Positions 34,414-43,604 are shown, numbered from the stretch's first letter. The stretch: 64,000 bases of DNA from Methylobacterium variabile (GCF_001043975.1 NZ_LABY01000102.1:1-64000); one strand, 5' to 3'. Made by a program: numbers and translations. The notes: generated by a model from the sequence alone, not told the origin.

Positions 34414-35955
34414 GTGGGCGTGACGAAGCTGTTCGACCGGGGCGCGGCACTCTACCCCGACCGGACCTGCCTGATCGACGGGCGCGGCGCGCGCAGCTTC
34501 CGCGACGTGCAGCGCCGACGGGACGCGATCGCGGCAGCGCTCCTGCGCGACGGCGTCGGCAAGGGCGACAAGATCAGCATCTACGGCGCCAACTCGGCGC
34601 GCGCGCTCGAATGCATGCTGGCGATCTACCGGGCCGGCGCCGTCTACGTGCCGCTCAACCCGCGCAACCACGTCAGCGAGAACGCCGACATCGCCGAGCT
34701 CTGCGACGTGACGACGATCTTCCACGACGCGGCCCTGGAGGCGGAAGCCGAGACCCTCCGCGGCCTGCCCCTGGTCACCCGCACGATCTGCCTCGACGGC
34801 CGGACCGGCGCGAGCCCGTTCCTCGAGGACTGGATCGGGACAGCCGCCGATCCCGGGCCGATCACGGTCGGACGCGACGATCTCGTCAGCATCTACAGCA
34901 CCGGCGGCACCACGGGCCGTCCCAAGGGCGTGATGTTCACCCCGCTCACCTGGGAGATCATGGCGGCGAACCTCCTGTCGATCGTGCCCTGCACCCGGCC
35001 GCCCGTCTACCTCGTGGTGGCGCCGATCACCCACGCGGCGGGAACGTTCGCCCTCCTCCTCTTCGCCATGGGAGCAACCGTCGTCGTTCATGACCATTTC
35101 GACGCCGAGGCGATCGTCTCCGCCATCGAGACGCACCGCGTCACGCATCTCTACCTGCCCCCGACGGCGATCTACATGCTGCTCAACCATCCGAGGCTCG
35201 AGGAGCGGGATTTCAGCTCGCTCGAGTGCTTCATGTACACGTCGGCTCCGATGTCGGTCGAGAAGCTGAAGCAGTGTCTCGCGGTGTTCGGCCCGGTGAT
35301 GGTCCAGTTCTGGGGACAGACCGAGGCGCCCTGCTTCTGCACGTGCCTGACCGCGGCGGAGCACCTCGTCCCGGAAGCGCAGCTCGACCGCCGGCTGAAG
35401 AGCTGCGGGCGCCCCATGCTCCTCACGCCGGTCGAGGTCATGGACGATGCCGGCAACATCCTGGGGCCCGGCCAGCCCGGCGAGATGGTGGTGCGGGGCA
35501 ACCTCGTCATGGCGGGATACTACAAGAACCCTGCCGCGACCGCGGACGCCTCCACGTTCGGCTGGCACCATACCGGGGATATCGGTGTCAAGGACGAGGA
35601 CGGCTTCTTCACCATCATCGACCGCAAGAAGGACATGATCATCACGGGCGGCTTCAACGTCTTCCCGAGCGAGGTCGAGCAGGTGATCTGGGGCCATCCG
35701 GCGGTCCAGGAATGCGCGGTGATCGGCGTCCCGGACGACAAGTGGGGCGAGGCGGTGAAGGCCGTCATCGAGCTGAAGCCCGGCGCCTCCGTCGAGGCCG
35801 CCCAGATCATCGCCTGCTGCAAGGAGGCGCTCGGGAGCGTGAAGGCGCCCAAGTCGGTCGAGTTCTGGGACGTGCTCCCCCGGACGGCCGTCGGGAAAGT
35901 CAGCAAGAAGGACATTCGCGCCGTCTACTGGACCGGTCGCGACCGGGCGATCTGA
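34414..35955 (+). CDS. AMP-forming acyl-CoA ligase
   Basis: About 513 residues that activate a carboxylic acid as its CoA thioester via an acyl-adenylate. Motifs are intact: YSTGGTTGRPKGVMFT (P-loop), FWGQTEAP, HTGDIGVKDEDGFF, IDRKKDMIITGGFNVFPSE and the catalytic Lys in TAVGKVSKKDI. Several GTG codons could start it; the one at 34414 has GAGGAG 7 bases upstream and gives MGVTKLFDRGAALYP, which fits the family N-terminus. It is the last enzyme gene of the operon and probably the entry step for the pathway. The acid is unknown. Confidence 0.86.
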   Translation: MGVTKLFDRGAALYPDRTCLIDGRGARSFRDVQRRRDAIAAALLRDGVGKGDKISIYGANSARALECMLAIYRAGAVYVPLNPRNHVSENADIAELCDVTTIFHDAALEAEAETLRGLPLVTRTICLDGRTGASPFLEDWIGTAADPGPITVGRDDLVSIYSTGGTTGRPKGVMFTPLTWEIMAANLLSIVPCTRPPVYLVVAPITHAAGTFALLLFAMGATVVVHDHFDAEAIVSAIETHRVTHLYLPPTAIYMLLNHPRLEERDFSSLECFMYTSAPMSVEKLKQCLAVFGPVMVQFWGQTEAPCFCTCLTAAEHLVPEAQLDRRLKSCGRPMLLTPVEVMDDAGNILGPGQPGEMVVRGNLVMAGYYKNPAATADASTFGWHHTGDIGVKDEDGFFTIIDRKKDMIITGGFNVFPSEVEQVIWGHPAVQECAVIGVPDDKWGEAVKAVIELKPGASVEAAQIIACCKEALGSVKAPKSVEFWDVLPRTAVGKVSKKDIRAVYWTGRDRAI

Positions 35956-35996
35956 GAGCCTTTTTGCCGGTATCCGACGGCCTCGACACCCTCCGC

Positions 35997-36136
35997 GTCA
36001 TCCCGGGGCTCGTCGAAGACGAGGGCCCGGGATCCGGAAACGCGGGTGGTGCAGGACGGGGTGGAGCGCGATCCACTCAGTTCGGAAGTTCCTGGGTTTC
36101 CGGATTCCGGGCTCCGCTGCGCGGCCTCGGGATGAC
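35997..36136. repeat. Large imperfect inverted repeat (intergenic, about 140 bp)
   Basis: The left arm (35997-36041) begins GTCATCCCGGGGCTCG and ends GGATCCGGAAAC. The right arm (36096-36136) is its near complement, GTTTCCGGATTCC to GCCTCGGGATGAC. Arms of about 40-45 bases surround a 54-base centre. It lies between the ligase gene and the binding-protein gene. It looks like a non-coding miniature repetitive element rather than a simple terminator. Confidence 0.7.
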
Positions 36137-36240
36137 ATGCAGGGCGTCAAATCTATGGGATCCCCTCTGAGTGTTCCGCTCATGGGGCAACGAAACGCCA
36201 ATAATGTTTCGGTAAATCAGATAAATCGGGAGGGGACGTG

Positions 36241-37440
36241 GTGAAAATTCGCGCAAGATTTGGCCGCGCGGCGTTGCTGACGGCGCTGATGGCGCTCGGC
36301 CTCGCCGGACGGGCCGAGGCGAAGCCGATCAAGATCGGTGTCCTCACCGACATCAGCGGCCTGCAATCCGACAATACCGGCCGCGGCTCGGTCGTGGCGG
36401 CCGAGATGGCCGCCGAGGAGGCCGGCCTCGTCCTCGGCCAGAAGGTCGAGGTGATCTCCGCCGATCACCAGAACAAGCCCGACATCGGCGCCAGCATCGC
36501 CAATCGCTGGCTCGATCAGGAGGGCGTGAACGTCATCGCCGACCTTCCGACATCGAGCATCGCCCTCGCCGTCCAGGAGATCGTGCGCCGGAAGCGCGGC
36601 ATCAACATCGTGTCGGGCGGTGCCTCGGTGGCGCTCGTCCGCGAGGCGTGCTCGCCCTACGGGTTCCTGTGGACCTACTCGACCTACACCCAGGCGCACG
36701 GCGTCGGCGACGCGATGGTCGCGAGCGGCGCCGACACCTGGTACTTCATCCAGGCCGATTACGCGTTCGGCGAGGCCATGGCCACCGATCTCAGGAAGGC
36801 GGTCGAGGCGAGGGGCGGAAAGGTGCTCGGCGTCAGCAAGCATCCCCAGACCACGCAGGACTTCTCCTCCTACCTGATCAAGGCCCAGGCCTCCGGCGCG
36901 AAGGCGATCGCGCTGCTCAACGCCGGACAGGATACGACCACGGCGATCAAGCAGGCCAACGAGTTCGGGCTGGTCGACGGCGGGCAGCGGATCGCGACCT
37001 TCATCTTCCTCATCCCTGATGCCAAGGCGCTGGGCCTCGCCGTGGCCAAGGGCCTCGTCGTCATGAACGGGTTCTACTGGCAGCAATCGGTCGATGGCGA
37101 GGCGTGGTCCCGCCGGTTCGCACAGCGCTTCGGGCGCATGCCGACCTCGACGCAGATCGGCGTCTATTCGGCGATCAGGCATTACCTCAAGGCTGTGAAG
37201 GCCGTCGGATCCGACGATCGGGATAAGATCGTCGAGAAGATGCGGGAATTGCCCGTCGAGGACGCGTTCGTGTCAGCCGGTCGCGTGCGGTCGGACGGCG
37301 TCATGCTGCACGACATGCTGCTCGAGGAGGTGAAGTCACCCTCGGAATCCAAGGAGGAGTGGGATGTGTTCAAGATCCTGAAGCGCATCGACGGCGAGAC
37401 GGCGTTCGGGCCGGTCCAGGGGTGCGCGACCGCGCAGTGA
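36241..37440 (+). CDS. ABC transporter substrate-binding protein (Leu/Ile/Val receptor family)
   Basis: A 399-residue periplasmic binding protein. The signal peptide (FGRAALLTALMALGLAGRAEA) is followed by KPIKIGVLTDISGLQSDNTG, the standard start of family-6 binding proteins. It covers two Rossmann lobes and has the SGGAS and TYTQAHGVGDAM segments seen in relatives for aromatic or short acids. GGGAGGGG supports the GTG at 36241; another GTG at 36238 is in frame. It lies 285 bases after the acyl-CoA ligase and probably feeds that pathway. No permease or ATPase genes adjoin it, so it must share components encoded elsewhere. Confidence 0.84.
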   Translation: MKIRARFGRAALLTALMALGLAGRAEAKPIKIGVLTDISGLQSDNTGRGSVVAAEMAAEEAGLVLGQKVEVISADHQNKPDIGASIANRWLDQEGVNVIADLPTSSIALAVQEIVRRKRGINIVSGGASVALVREACSPYGFLWTYSTYTQAHGVGDAMVASGADTWYFIQADYAFGEAMATDLRKAVEARGGKVLGVSKHPQTTQDFSSYLIKAQASGAKAIALLNAGQDTTTAIKQANEFGLVDGGQRIATFIFLIPDAKALGLAVAKGLVVMNGFYWQQSVDGEAWSRRFAQRFGRMPTSTQIGVYSAIRHYLKAVKAVGSDDRDKIVEKMRELPVEDAFVSAGRVRSDGVMLHDMLLEEVKSPSESKEEWDVFKILKRIDGETAFGPVQGCATAQ

Positions 37441-37607
37441 TCGAGGGCGGGGATGCGACCGGGACGGGCCGCCGGAAGGCGTGCGCCGCCCCTGTCGCGC
37501 TCGCTTCCGGTGCGTCCCGCATCTCCCGGGGACGGACGCGTCCGGTCCGCGCAATTGTCCGGAACCGAGGAACGGAAGCTTGGCAGGCGGCCGGCATCCT
37601 GGCGGCC

Positions 37608-38306
37608 ATGAGACACACCGCTTCCGCCTTCCTCGCCACGTTCCTGATGTGCGCTCCCGCCGCGGCGGGAGACATGGCCGGCGCGGCCGATGGCCAGTAC
37701 CGCGCCCAGGACGGTTCCGTGATCAGCGTCTCCTCGGCGGACGGCGAGGTCGGGATCCAGCTCCTGTCCTGCAAACGCCCCGTCGTGTCTGCAGGTCGCC
37801 TGAAATCGAGCGAGTGCTGGGCGAACGGGCATGCCGGCGGCGGGATCGACGTCTCCTGGCGGGTGGAGGGCAACGTGGTCGTCAGCGACGGCAAGCGCCA
37901 CGTCCTGCTTCCCCCGTTCCCGCCCTTGCCGAAGGCCGGCCCCGCGGACCCGTTCGAGCCGACCCCGGAAGCCTGGGCCCATAACGGCAGCGGCGTGAAG
38001 GTCGATCCGAAGTCCGGCACGATCACCTACATGATCCCGAAGCCTGGCCTGAAGGGGATCGTGAAGCCGGGAGCCGTCATCTTCGAGGGCGGGGTCAGGA
38101 CGAGCGGCATCGTCCTCGGCACGGCCTACGCCTTCAAGCAGGGATGCCCGCCGGCGTCCTACCCGGTCCGCGGCGTCTACTCGCACCACAACGAGCGGCT
38201 CACCCTGACCGGCCCCGGGCCGAAGCGCGACGGCTGCGAGGTGGTGGCCTACAGCTGGGACAGCCCCCACGCGAAGCTCGTGTTCGAGTACGTCGTCGGC
38301 GATTGA
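37608..38306 (+). CDS. Secreted protein of unknown function
   Basis: A 232-residue protein with a clear signal peptide (HTASAFLATFLMCAPAAAGD) and a beta-rich mature part. Four mature cysteines (LLSCKRP, SSECWANG, KQGCPPASY, RDGCEVVAY) could form two disulfides. The internal phrase KVDPKSGTITYMIPKPGLKG is unfamiliar. The ATG at 37608 is the only start giving a signal peptide; the frame is open about 250 bases upstream. It is not obviously linked to the upstream binding protein. No domain recognised. Confidence 0.6.
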   Translation: MRHTASAFLATFLMCAPAAAGDMAGAADGQYRAQDGSVISVSSADGEVGIQLLSCKRPVVSAGRLKSSECWANGHAGGGIDVSWRVEGNVVVSDGKRHVLLPPFPPLPKAGPADPFEPTPEAWAHNGSGVKVDPKSGTITYMIPKPGLKGIVKPGAVIFEGGVRTSGIVLGTAYAFKQGCPPASYPVRGVYSHHNERLTLTGPGPKRDGCEVVAYSWDSPHAKLVFEYVVGD

Positions 38307-38572
38307 TCCGCACGCGCCGACGTCGAACGGCTCGACCTCCGGCCGCGTTCGCCGCGAAACCGCTCACGGGCGATCCGCGGCCCGGCGGATCGACGTCTCG
38401 CGCTCAGTCCAGGCTTTTCCCTCGTGCGCCGCGGCAACGGACACGGCCATGACTGCCGGACTTGTTGGGCCACAGACGAACACCAGTCGCGTGGGCGCCC
38501 GAACATTCGGAATCGGTTAAGCTCAGCCGGCTAGTTTCGGCCGCGAAACAACAGGCCACAGCGATCGACCTC

Positions 38573-39124
38573 ATGACCTGCAGCACGGCAGCCCCCGTCT
38601 CCCTCGAAGAGGCCAACGCCCTCCTGCAGCGTCATCTGGTGTCGATCTCCGAGGCCATCACCCGGACCCGGCAGGAGATCGCCGAGCTGCGCCAGGAGCA
38701 GCAGGCCGGCCGCACCCGCGACGAGCTGCACGCCGTCGTCCAGGGCACCGAGCAGGCCACCAACACCATCCTGACCGCCTCCGAGACCGTCGACAGCCTC
38801 GCCCGCGGCATCGTCCGGCGGTCGGAGGACGGCGCGACCCGGGCCGACGCCGAGACCATCCAGGCGCAGATGCAGACCATCTTCGAGGCCTGCAACTTCC
38901 AGGACCTGACGGGGCAGCGGATCGCGAAGGTCGTCCGCACCATCGTCCTCGTCGAGGACCGCGTCGGCGACATGCTCCGTCTCTGGTCCGGCTCGACGGC
39001 CTCGGCCTCCCCGACGGCCCCGGCGCCGGGCCGGCGCACCGACGAGGCCGCCCTCCTCAACGGCCCGGTCCTGCCCGGAGACGCCACCGTCTCGCAGGAC
39101 GCCGTCGACGCGATGTTCCCCTAG
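38573..39124 (+). CDS. cheZ: CheZ-like chemotaxis protein phosphatase
   Basis: A 183-residue helical protein. The CheZ active-site signature is clear in FEACNFQDLTGQRIAKVV, containing the Asp and Gln that position water for CheY-P hydrolysis. A long helix precedes it (about residues 15-75), and the C-terminus SQDAVDAMFP resembles the CheY-binding tail of CheZ after a Pro/Ala-rich linker. The ATG at 38573 is chosen as homology begins at SLEEANALL; the frame is open upstream. No cheA, cheY or cheW neighbours are here, although a chemoreceptor lies at 56.6 kb. Confidence 0.75.
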   Translation: MTCSTAAPVSLEEANALLQRHLVSISEAITRTRQEIAELRQEQQAGRTRDELHAVVQGTEQATNTILTASETVDSLARGIVRRSEDGATRADAETIQAQMQTIFEACNFQDLTGQRIAKVVRTIVLVEDRVGDMLRLWSGSTASASPTAPAPGRRTDEAALLNGPVLPGDATVSQDAVDAMFP

Positions 39125-39437
39125 GTTGAAGCCGGAGCCGCGGATTGCCACCCTGATCAGCCCTTCGCACGGTCAAGCTGGATGAGTGTGGGCCATGGTC
39201 CCGTGCCGATCCGCAGGATGCGGGCATCGCAGTCCAGGGCCGCGATGCCCTTGCCCGGCACGACGTCGTCCACTCGCCCCGGCGCACGCGATCTCGCCGG
39301 GCGCACGGAAAGCGCCCGGTCGGGCTCGTTCCGCGAAGAGTAGCCGGGCTTCCACGAAGGCATGACCCGGGGCGTTCCCCAGGTGCGCGGGCGGGACGGC
39401 CGCACGCTTGCGGCCGTCCCGCCCGGTGCGCGTCCCC
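39125..39437. other. Convergent intergenic region
   Basis: About 310 bases between cheZ and the leftward aminotransferase. A leftward open stretch (about 39157-39290) reads DVVPGKGIAALDCDARILRI and might be the tail of a lost gene, but it has no start or family I recognise. The strong hairpin at 39388-39425 is listed separately. Confidence 0.35.
39388..39425 (-). terminator. Perfect 16-bp hairpin after the aminotransferase gene
   Basis: CGGGCGGGACGGCCGC pairs perfectly with GCGGCCGTCCCGCCCG around a 6-base loop (acgctt), 13 bases past the stop of the leftward aminotransferase gene. It is very stable and GC-rich without a T-run. It is the likely end of the long leftward transcription unit that begins near 46.7 kb. 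Confidence 0.65.
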
Positions 39438-40640
39438 TCAGCTCAGGGCGCGGCAGAAGGCGCCGATGCGCCGGCAGCCCTCGGTCAGGGCCTCCGTGTC
39501 GGTGGCGTAGGACAGCCGGACGTAGGGGCTCATGCCGTAGGCGCTGCCCGGCACGGCCGCCACGTGCGCCTCGGCGAGCAGCGCGGTCACGAAATCCGTG
39601 TCGCTGTCGATCCGGCGCCCGCCAGCGGTGGTCCGGCCGAGGCAGTCGGCGATGTTCGGGAAGACGTAGAACGCGCCCTCCGGCGTGTGGCAGCGGATTC
39701 CCGGGATCTCGTTGAGCAGGCGGACGACGAGGTCGCGCCGCTCGCGGTAGAGGGCGGCGCGCTTGGCCAGCAGGTCCTGCGGCCCGTCGAGCACGGCGAC
39801 GGTGGCGGCCTGCGAGACCGTCGCGATGCCGCCGGTGGCCTGGAGCAGGACGTTGCTCATCGGCGCGATCAGCGCGCGCGGGCCGCCGCAATAGCCGACG
39901 CGCCAGCCCGTCATGGCGTAGGCCTTCGAGGCTCCGTTGACGGTGAGCACCCGGTCCTTCAGCTGCGGGGCCACCTGGGCCATCGTGCAGAAGGCGAAGT
40001 CGTCGTAGATGAGGTGCTCGTAGATGTCGTCCGTGAGGACGAGCACGTCCGGGTGCCGCTCGATGACCTCGGCGAGCGCCCGCATTTCCGCGGCGGTGCA
40101 GGCAGCACCCGTAGGGTTGTTCGGGAAGTTGAGGATGACCCAGCGCGTGCGCGGCGTGATTGCCGCCGCGAGGTCCTCCGGCCGGAGCTTGAACCGGTTA
40201 TTCTCGGGGCAGGGCACCGGGACCGGCCGCGCGCCGGCGAGGTTGACGATGTCGGCGTAGGTGATCCAGCCCGGCGCCGGGATGACGACCTCGTCGCCCG
40301 GGTTGCAGGTCGCCATGATGGCGTTGAAGATGATCTGCTTGCCGCCATTCGCGACGAGGATCTCGTCGAGGGCGTAGTCGAGGGCGTTGTCGCGCTTGAA
40401 CTTGCGCTGGATCGCCGCCTTGAGCGCGGGCGTGCCGCCGAGCGGCGGGTACTTGGTGTCGCCGTCCAGGGCCGCCCGGTGCGCGGCCTCGACCGCGTGC
40501 GGCGGCGTCGGGAAGTCGGGCTCGCCCGAGGACAGGCTGACGATCGCGATGCCCTGCGCGCGCAGCTCGCGCGCCTTGTCGGTCATCGCGGCCGACGCCG
40601 ACAGCGTCACGTTCTTCAGGCGGTCTGCGGTTCGTATCAT
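39438..40640 (-). CDS. Pyridoxal-phosphate aminotransferase (aspartate aminotransferase-like, class I)
   Basis: A 400-residue fold-type I aminotransferase. It shows SLSSGEPDFPTPPHAVEAA near the N-terminus, NFPNNPTGAACTAAEM, DDIYEHLIYDD, and the PLP-binding Lys in NGASKAYAMTGWRVGYCGG. The C-terminal substrate Arg is probably in SPYVRLSYATD. GGAG lies 6 bases before the ATG at 40640. It sits 179 bases downstream of the IdnO-like gene, and a strong hairpin follows. It probably transaminates an amino acid related to the locus's substrate; alphaproteobacterial aspartate or aromatic aminotransferase are alternatives. Confidence 0.85.
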   Translation of the reverse strand: MIRTADRLKNVTLSASAAMTDKARELRAQGIAIVSLSSGEPDFPTPPHAVEAAHRAALDGDTKYPPLGGTPALKAAIQRKFKRDNALDYALDEILVANGGKQIIFNAIMATCNPGDEVVIPAPGWITYADIVNLAGARPVPVPCPENNRFKLRPEDLAAAITPRTRWVILNFPNNPTGAACTAAEMRALAEVIERHPDVLVLTDDIYEHLIYDDFAFCTMAQVAPQLKDRVLTVNGASKAYAMTGWRVGYCGGPRALIAPMSNVLLQATGGIATVSQAATVAVLDGPQDLLAKRAALYRERRDLVVRLLNEIPGIRCHTPEGAFYVFPNIADCLGRTTAGGRRIDSDTDFVTALLAEAHVAAVPGSAYGMSPYVRLSYATDTEALTEGCRRIGAFCRALS

Positions 40641-40819
40641 GTCGTGCTCCGTCGTGCTCCGGCATGCGGTGCCCTGCGCCGCGGCGGCAGGGCGGTGCGG
40701 CGCGCGTGGTCCCGGCGGACGTGCCGCGTGCGGCTCCGCTGAGGTGGTTGGGGGGCCGGGACGTGACCGTCCTGGCGCGCGGGGCAGGCTCCGTAGGGGA
40801 AGGTTCGGCCGGTTTGGAG

Positions 40820-41581
40820 TCAGAGGGAGGCGGTGATGCCGCCGTCGACGTAGAGGATGTGGCCGTTGACGAAGGACGAGGCGTCGGAGGCGAGAAACAC
40901 CGCCGCGCCGACGAGCTCCTCGACGTTGCCCCAGCGTCCGGCCGGCGTCCGCTTCTCGAGCCAGGCCGAGAATTCGGGGTTGTCGACGAGGGCTTGGTTC
41001 AGCTCGGTCTTGAAGTAGCCCGGCGCGATGGCGTTCACCTGGAGGCCGTGCCTGGCCCAGTCGGTGCACATGCCCTTGGTGAGCTGCTTGATGGCGCCCT
41101 TGGTGGCCGTGTAGGGCGCGATGCCGGGGCGGGCCAGCTCGCTCTGCACCGAGGCGATGTTGATGATCTTGCCGCGCCCGCGCGGGATCATGCGGCGCGC
41201 CACGGCCTGCCCGACGAAGAAGGCCGTGTCGATGTTGGTGCGCATCAGCTCGGACCAGCGCTCGACCGGGAAGTCCTCGAGCGGCGTGCGGAACTGCATC
41301 CCGGCATTGTTGACGAGGATGTCGATGGCGCCGATCTCCGCCTCGACGCGCGCGACCGCGGCGGCGGCGGCGGCGTGGTCGGCCGCGTCGAAGGGCGCGA
41401 CCGCGACCGAAAGGCCCTCGCCGCGCAGGGTCTCGGCGGCTCGCGCGAGCCGCGCCTCGTCGCGGCCGTTGAGGACGACCCGGGCGCCGGCCTGGCCCAG
41501 GCCCCGGGCGAGGCCGAAGCCGATCCCCTTGCCCGAACCGGTGACGAGGGCGGTGCGCCCGGTCAGGTCGAACATCGTCAT
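40820..41581 (-). CDS. idnO: SDR similar to gluconate 5-dehydrogenase
   Basis: A 253-residue SDR starting MTMFDLTGRTALVTGSGKGI, with NNAGMQFR, Ser in NIASVQSEL and Tyr-Thr-Ala-Thr-Lys (APYTATKGAI). The sequence LARPGIAPYTATKGAIKQLT strongly recalls gluconate 5-dehydrogenases (5-keto-D-gluconate reductase). GGGAGAG precedes the ATG. Its upstream neighbour is an idonate-dehydrogenase-like gene, the same pair used in L-idonate catabolism, which supports the name. There is no idonate transporter or gluconokinase here, so the real substrate may differ. Confidence 0.78.
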   Translation of the reverse strand: MTMFDLTGRTALVTGSGKGIGFGLARGLGQAGARVVLNGRDEARLARAAETLRGEGLSVAVAPFDAADHAAAAAAVARVEAEIGAIDILVNNAGMQFRTPLEDFPVERWSELMRTNIDTAFFVGQAVARRMIPRGRGKIINIASVQSELARPGIAPYTATKGAIKQLTKGMCTDWARHGLQVNAIAPGYFKTELNQALVDNPEFSAWLEKRTPAGRWGNVEELVGAAVFLASDASSFVNGHILYVDGGITASL

Positions 41582-41716
41582 GCGTCTCTCTCCCGGTCGC
41601 GAGGGCGACCCGTGTCGGAGCAACGCCCGATTGCCTTGCCGTCGGACGCTGATCCAGGTTTTCGATCTTGCCGCATCGTCTGCGACGAACCGGAATCCGC
41701 TTCGTCGGAAAATGCC

Positions 41717-42754
41717 CTAGCCGAAGGCGAGGTGGATCTTCATCGCGGTGCGCCGGTCGCCCGCCGCCTCGAAGGCCGTCACGGCCTCCTCCGCCGCGTA
41801 GGTCCGCGTCAGGAGCGGCCGCAGGTCGAGCCGCCGCGACCCGATCAGCTCCGCGGCGAGCGCGAACTCCTCGTGGAAGCGGAACGACCCGCGCAGCTCC
41901 AGCTCCTTGGCCACCGCGAGATTCAGCGGGAAGCTGATCTCGCCGCCGGCCAGGCCGAGCTGCACGACGACGCCGCGCGGGCGCAGGGCGGCGAGGGCGG
42001 TGCGGATCGCGTGCTCGTTGCCGGAGCACTCGAACAGGACGTCGAAGGTGCCCTTGCCCGCCGCCCAGGCGGTCAGGACCTCCGGCTGGGCGGCGACGTC
42101 GACCGCGCGGTCGGCCCCGAGCCCGCGGGCGATGGCGAGGGGCTCGGGCACCACGTCCGTGACCGTCACCTCCCGGGCGCCGAAGTGGCGGGAGACCGCG
42201 ACGGCGAGCGCCCCGATCGGGCCGGACCCGGTCACCAGCACGCGCTTGCCCAGCAGCGGGCCGGCCCGCCGGGCGCCGTGCAGCACCACCGAGAGCGGCT
42301 CGCACAGGGCGAGCTCCTCGTAAGAGACGTCGCCCGCCACCTTGGCGCACTGCACCGCGTCGCAGACGAGCTCCTCCCGGAACGCGCCCTGCACGTGCGG
42401 GAACGGCATCGCGCTGCCGTAGAAGCGCATCGATTCGCAGTGGTTGGGCAGGCCATCGAGGCAGTAGGAGCAGGCCCGGCACGGCCGGCTCGGGTTGACC
42501 GCCACGCGGTCCCCGACGGCGATCCCCTCGACGCCCGGCGCCACCGCGGTCACGAGGCCGGCGACCTCGTGGCCCAGCACCATCGGCTCCTTCACCCGCA
42601 CGGTGCCGAAGCCGCCGTGGCGGTAGTAGTGCAGGTCCGAGCCGCAGATGCCGCCGGCCTTCACGGCCACGGCGACCTGGCCGGGCCCGAGGGTCTCGGG
42701 CGCCCGATCCTCGACGCTCAGCCGGTGCGGCGGATGGATGACGATGCTCTTCAT
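41717..42754 (-). CDS. idnD: Zinc-dependent alcohol dehydrogenase similar to L-idonate 5-dehydrogenase
   Basis: A 345-residue MDR-family enzyme. The catalytic Zn site has Cys in GGICGSDLHYYRHGG and the GHE of VLGHEVAGLV. The structural Zn site has the four-Cys lobe SRPCRACSYCLDGLPNHCES. The NAD site is VTGSGPIGALAVAVSRHFGA. The order and lobe sequence match L-idonate/sorbitol-type dehydrogenases. It is 7 bases after the amino acid binding-protein gene and 135 bases before the IdnO-like gene, so it belongs to the leftward unit. Confidence 0.8.
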   Translation of the reverse strand: MKSIVIHPPHRLSVEDRAPETLGPGQVAVAVKAGGICGSDLHYYRHGGFGTVRVKEPMVLGHEVAGLVTAVAPGVEGIAVGDRVAVNPSRPCRACSYCLDGLPNHCESMRFYGSAMPFPHVQGAFREELVCDAVQCAKVAGDVSYEELALCEPLSVVLHGARRAGPLLGKRVLVTGSGPIGALAVAVSRHFGAREVTVTDVVPEPLAIARGLGADRAVDVAAQPEVLTAWAAGKGTFDVLFECSGNEHAIRTALAALRPRGVVVQLGLAGGEISFPLNLAVAKELELRGSFRFHEEFALAAELIGSRRLDLRPLLTRTYAAEEAVTAFEAAGDRRTAMKIHLAFG

Positions 42755-42761
42755 CGCGGCC

Positions 42762-43604
42762 TCACGGGATCGGCTCGAACTTCAGCTCGCTGAGGGACGT
42801 CACCTTCTCGGCGCGCGTCAGCTTGTACTCGGTATCCGGTCCGAGCCACTTGTTCCAGGCCGCATCGATCTCGCCCGCCGCATCCATGGCGCGCAGGGTC
42901 TCGTTGACCTTGGCCAGCAGCGCCGGCGCGTCCTTCTTCATGCCGATGCCGATGGGCTGGTAGACCATTGGCTCCGCGATCATCTTGAGCTTGACGCCCC
43001 GGGTCTGCGACTCGTTGACGAGCTTGGTGATCGTCATGGTGTTGGCGACCATGCCGAGCGACTTGTTCTGCTGCACCGCCATGAAGGCCGAGCCGGTGTC
43101 CTGGAAGGTCAGCGGCTCGGAGCCGTTCATCCGGATCGCCAGCTCGGAGGTCGAGCCCTTGGTCGAGGACAGGCGCTTGCCCTTGTAGTCGGCCTTCGAG
43201 GTCGAGGGGTCGCTCGCCTTCACGGCCAGCATCTCCTTGGCGAGGTAGTACGGATCCGAGAACTGGATCTGCTCGGCGCGGCCCAGCGTGTAGGCGAGGT
43301 TGGCGATGGTGAGGTCGACGCGGCCGAGCTTCACCTCGGGCACCCGCGCCTCGACGGAGAGCGGCGTGATCGCCGCCTTCACGCCCCACCGCTTGGCGAT
43401 GGTCCGGCACAGGTCGACGTCGAACCCGACCATCTCGCGGGTCTTCGGGTCGGGCGCCGCGAAGGGCGGCACGTCGGCGAAGGTGCCGCAGCGCAACTCG
43501 CCCCGGCCCATGATGTCGGCGAGCTGGTCGGCGCGCGCCGGGACGGCGGCCGCGAGCGCGGCGGCGCCGAGCGCGAGGCTGAGGGAGAGCGTCTTCAACG
43601 ACAT
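42762..43604 (-). CDS. Polar amino-acid-type ABC transporter substrate-binding protein
   Basis: A 280-residue family-3 solute-binding protein with signal peptide (SLALGAAALAAAVPARA) and mature start DQLADIMGRGELRCGTFAD. It contains GFDVDLCRTIAKRWGV and LGRVDLTIANLAYTLGRAEQ, typical of glutamate/polar amino acid receptors. It works with the two permeases and the ATPase encoded just upstream. The 137-base gap to the ATPase gene suggests an extra ribosome-loading or processing region, commonly used to raise binding-protein output. The ligand is unknown. Confidence 0.85.
   Translation of the reverse strand: MSLKTLSLSLALGAAALAAAVPARADQLADIMGRGELRCGTFADVPPFAAPDPKTREMVGFDVDLCRTIAKRWGVKAAITPLSVEARVPEVKLGRVDLTIANLAYTLGRAEQIQFSDPYYLAKEMLAVKASDPSTSKADYKGKRLSSTKGSTSELAIRMNGSEPLTFQDTGSAFMAVQQNKSLGMVANTMTITKLVNESQTRGVKLKMIAEPMVYQPIGIGMKKDAPALLAKVNETLRAMDAAGEIDAAWNKWLGPDTEYKLTRAEKVTSLSELKFEPIP

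Noticed and set aside
35933..35965. CCGGTCGCGACCGG palindrome with a later T-run as an intrinsic terminator of the ligase operon
   Set aside because: The palindrome lies inside the coding end and the five-T run is 14 bases away, too far for a standard intrinsic terminator.
39157..39290. Leftward open stretch (GKGIAALDCDARILRI) as a gene or fragment
   Set aside because: No start codon in a sensible place and no family recognised; left as an unassigned part of the intergenic region.
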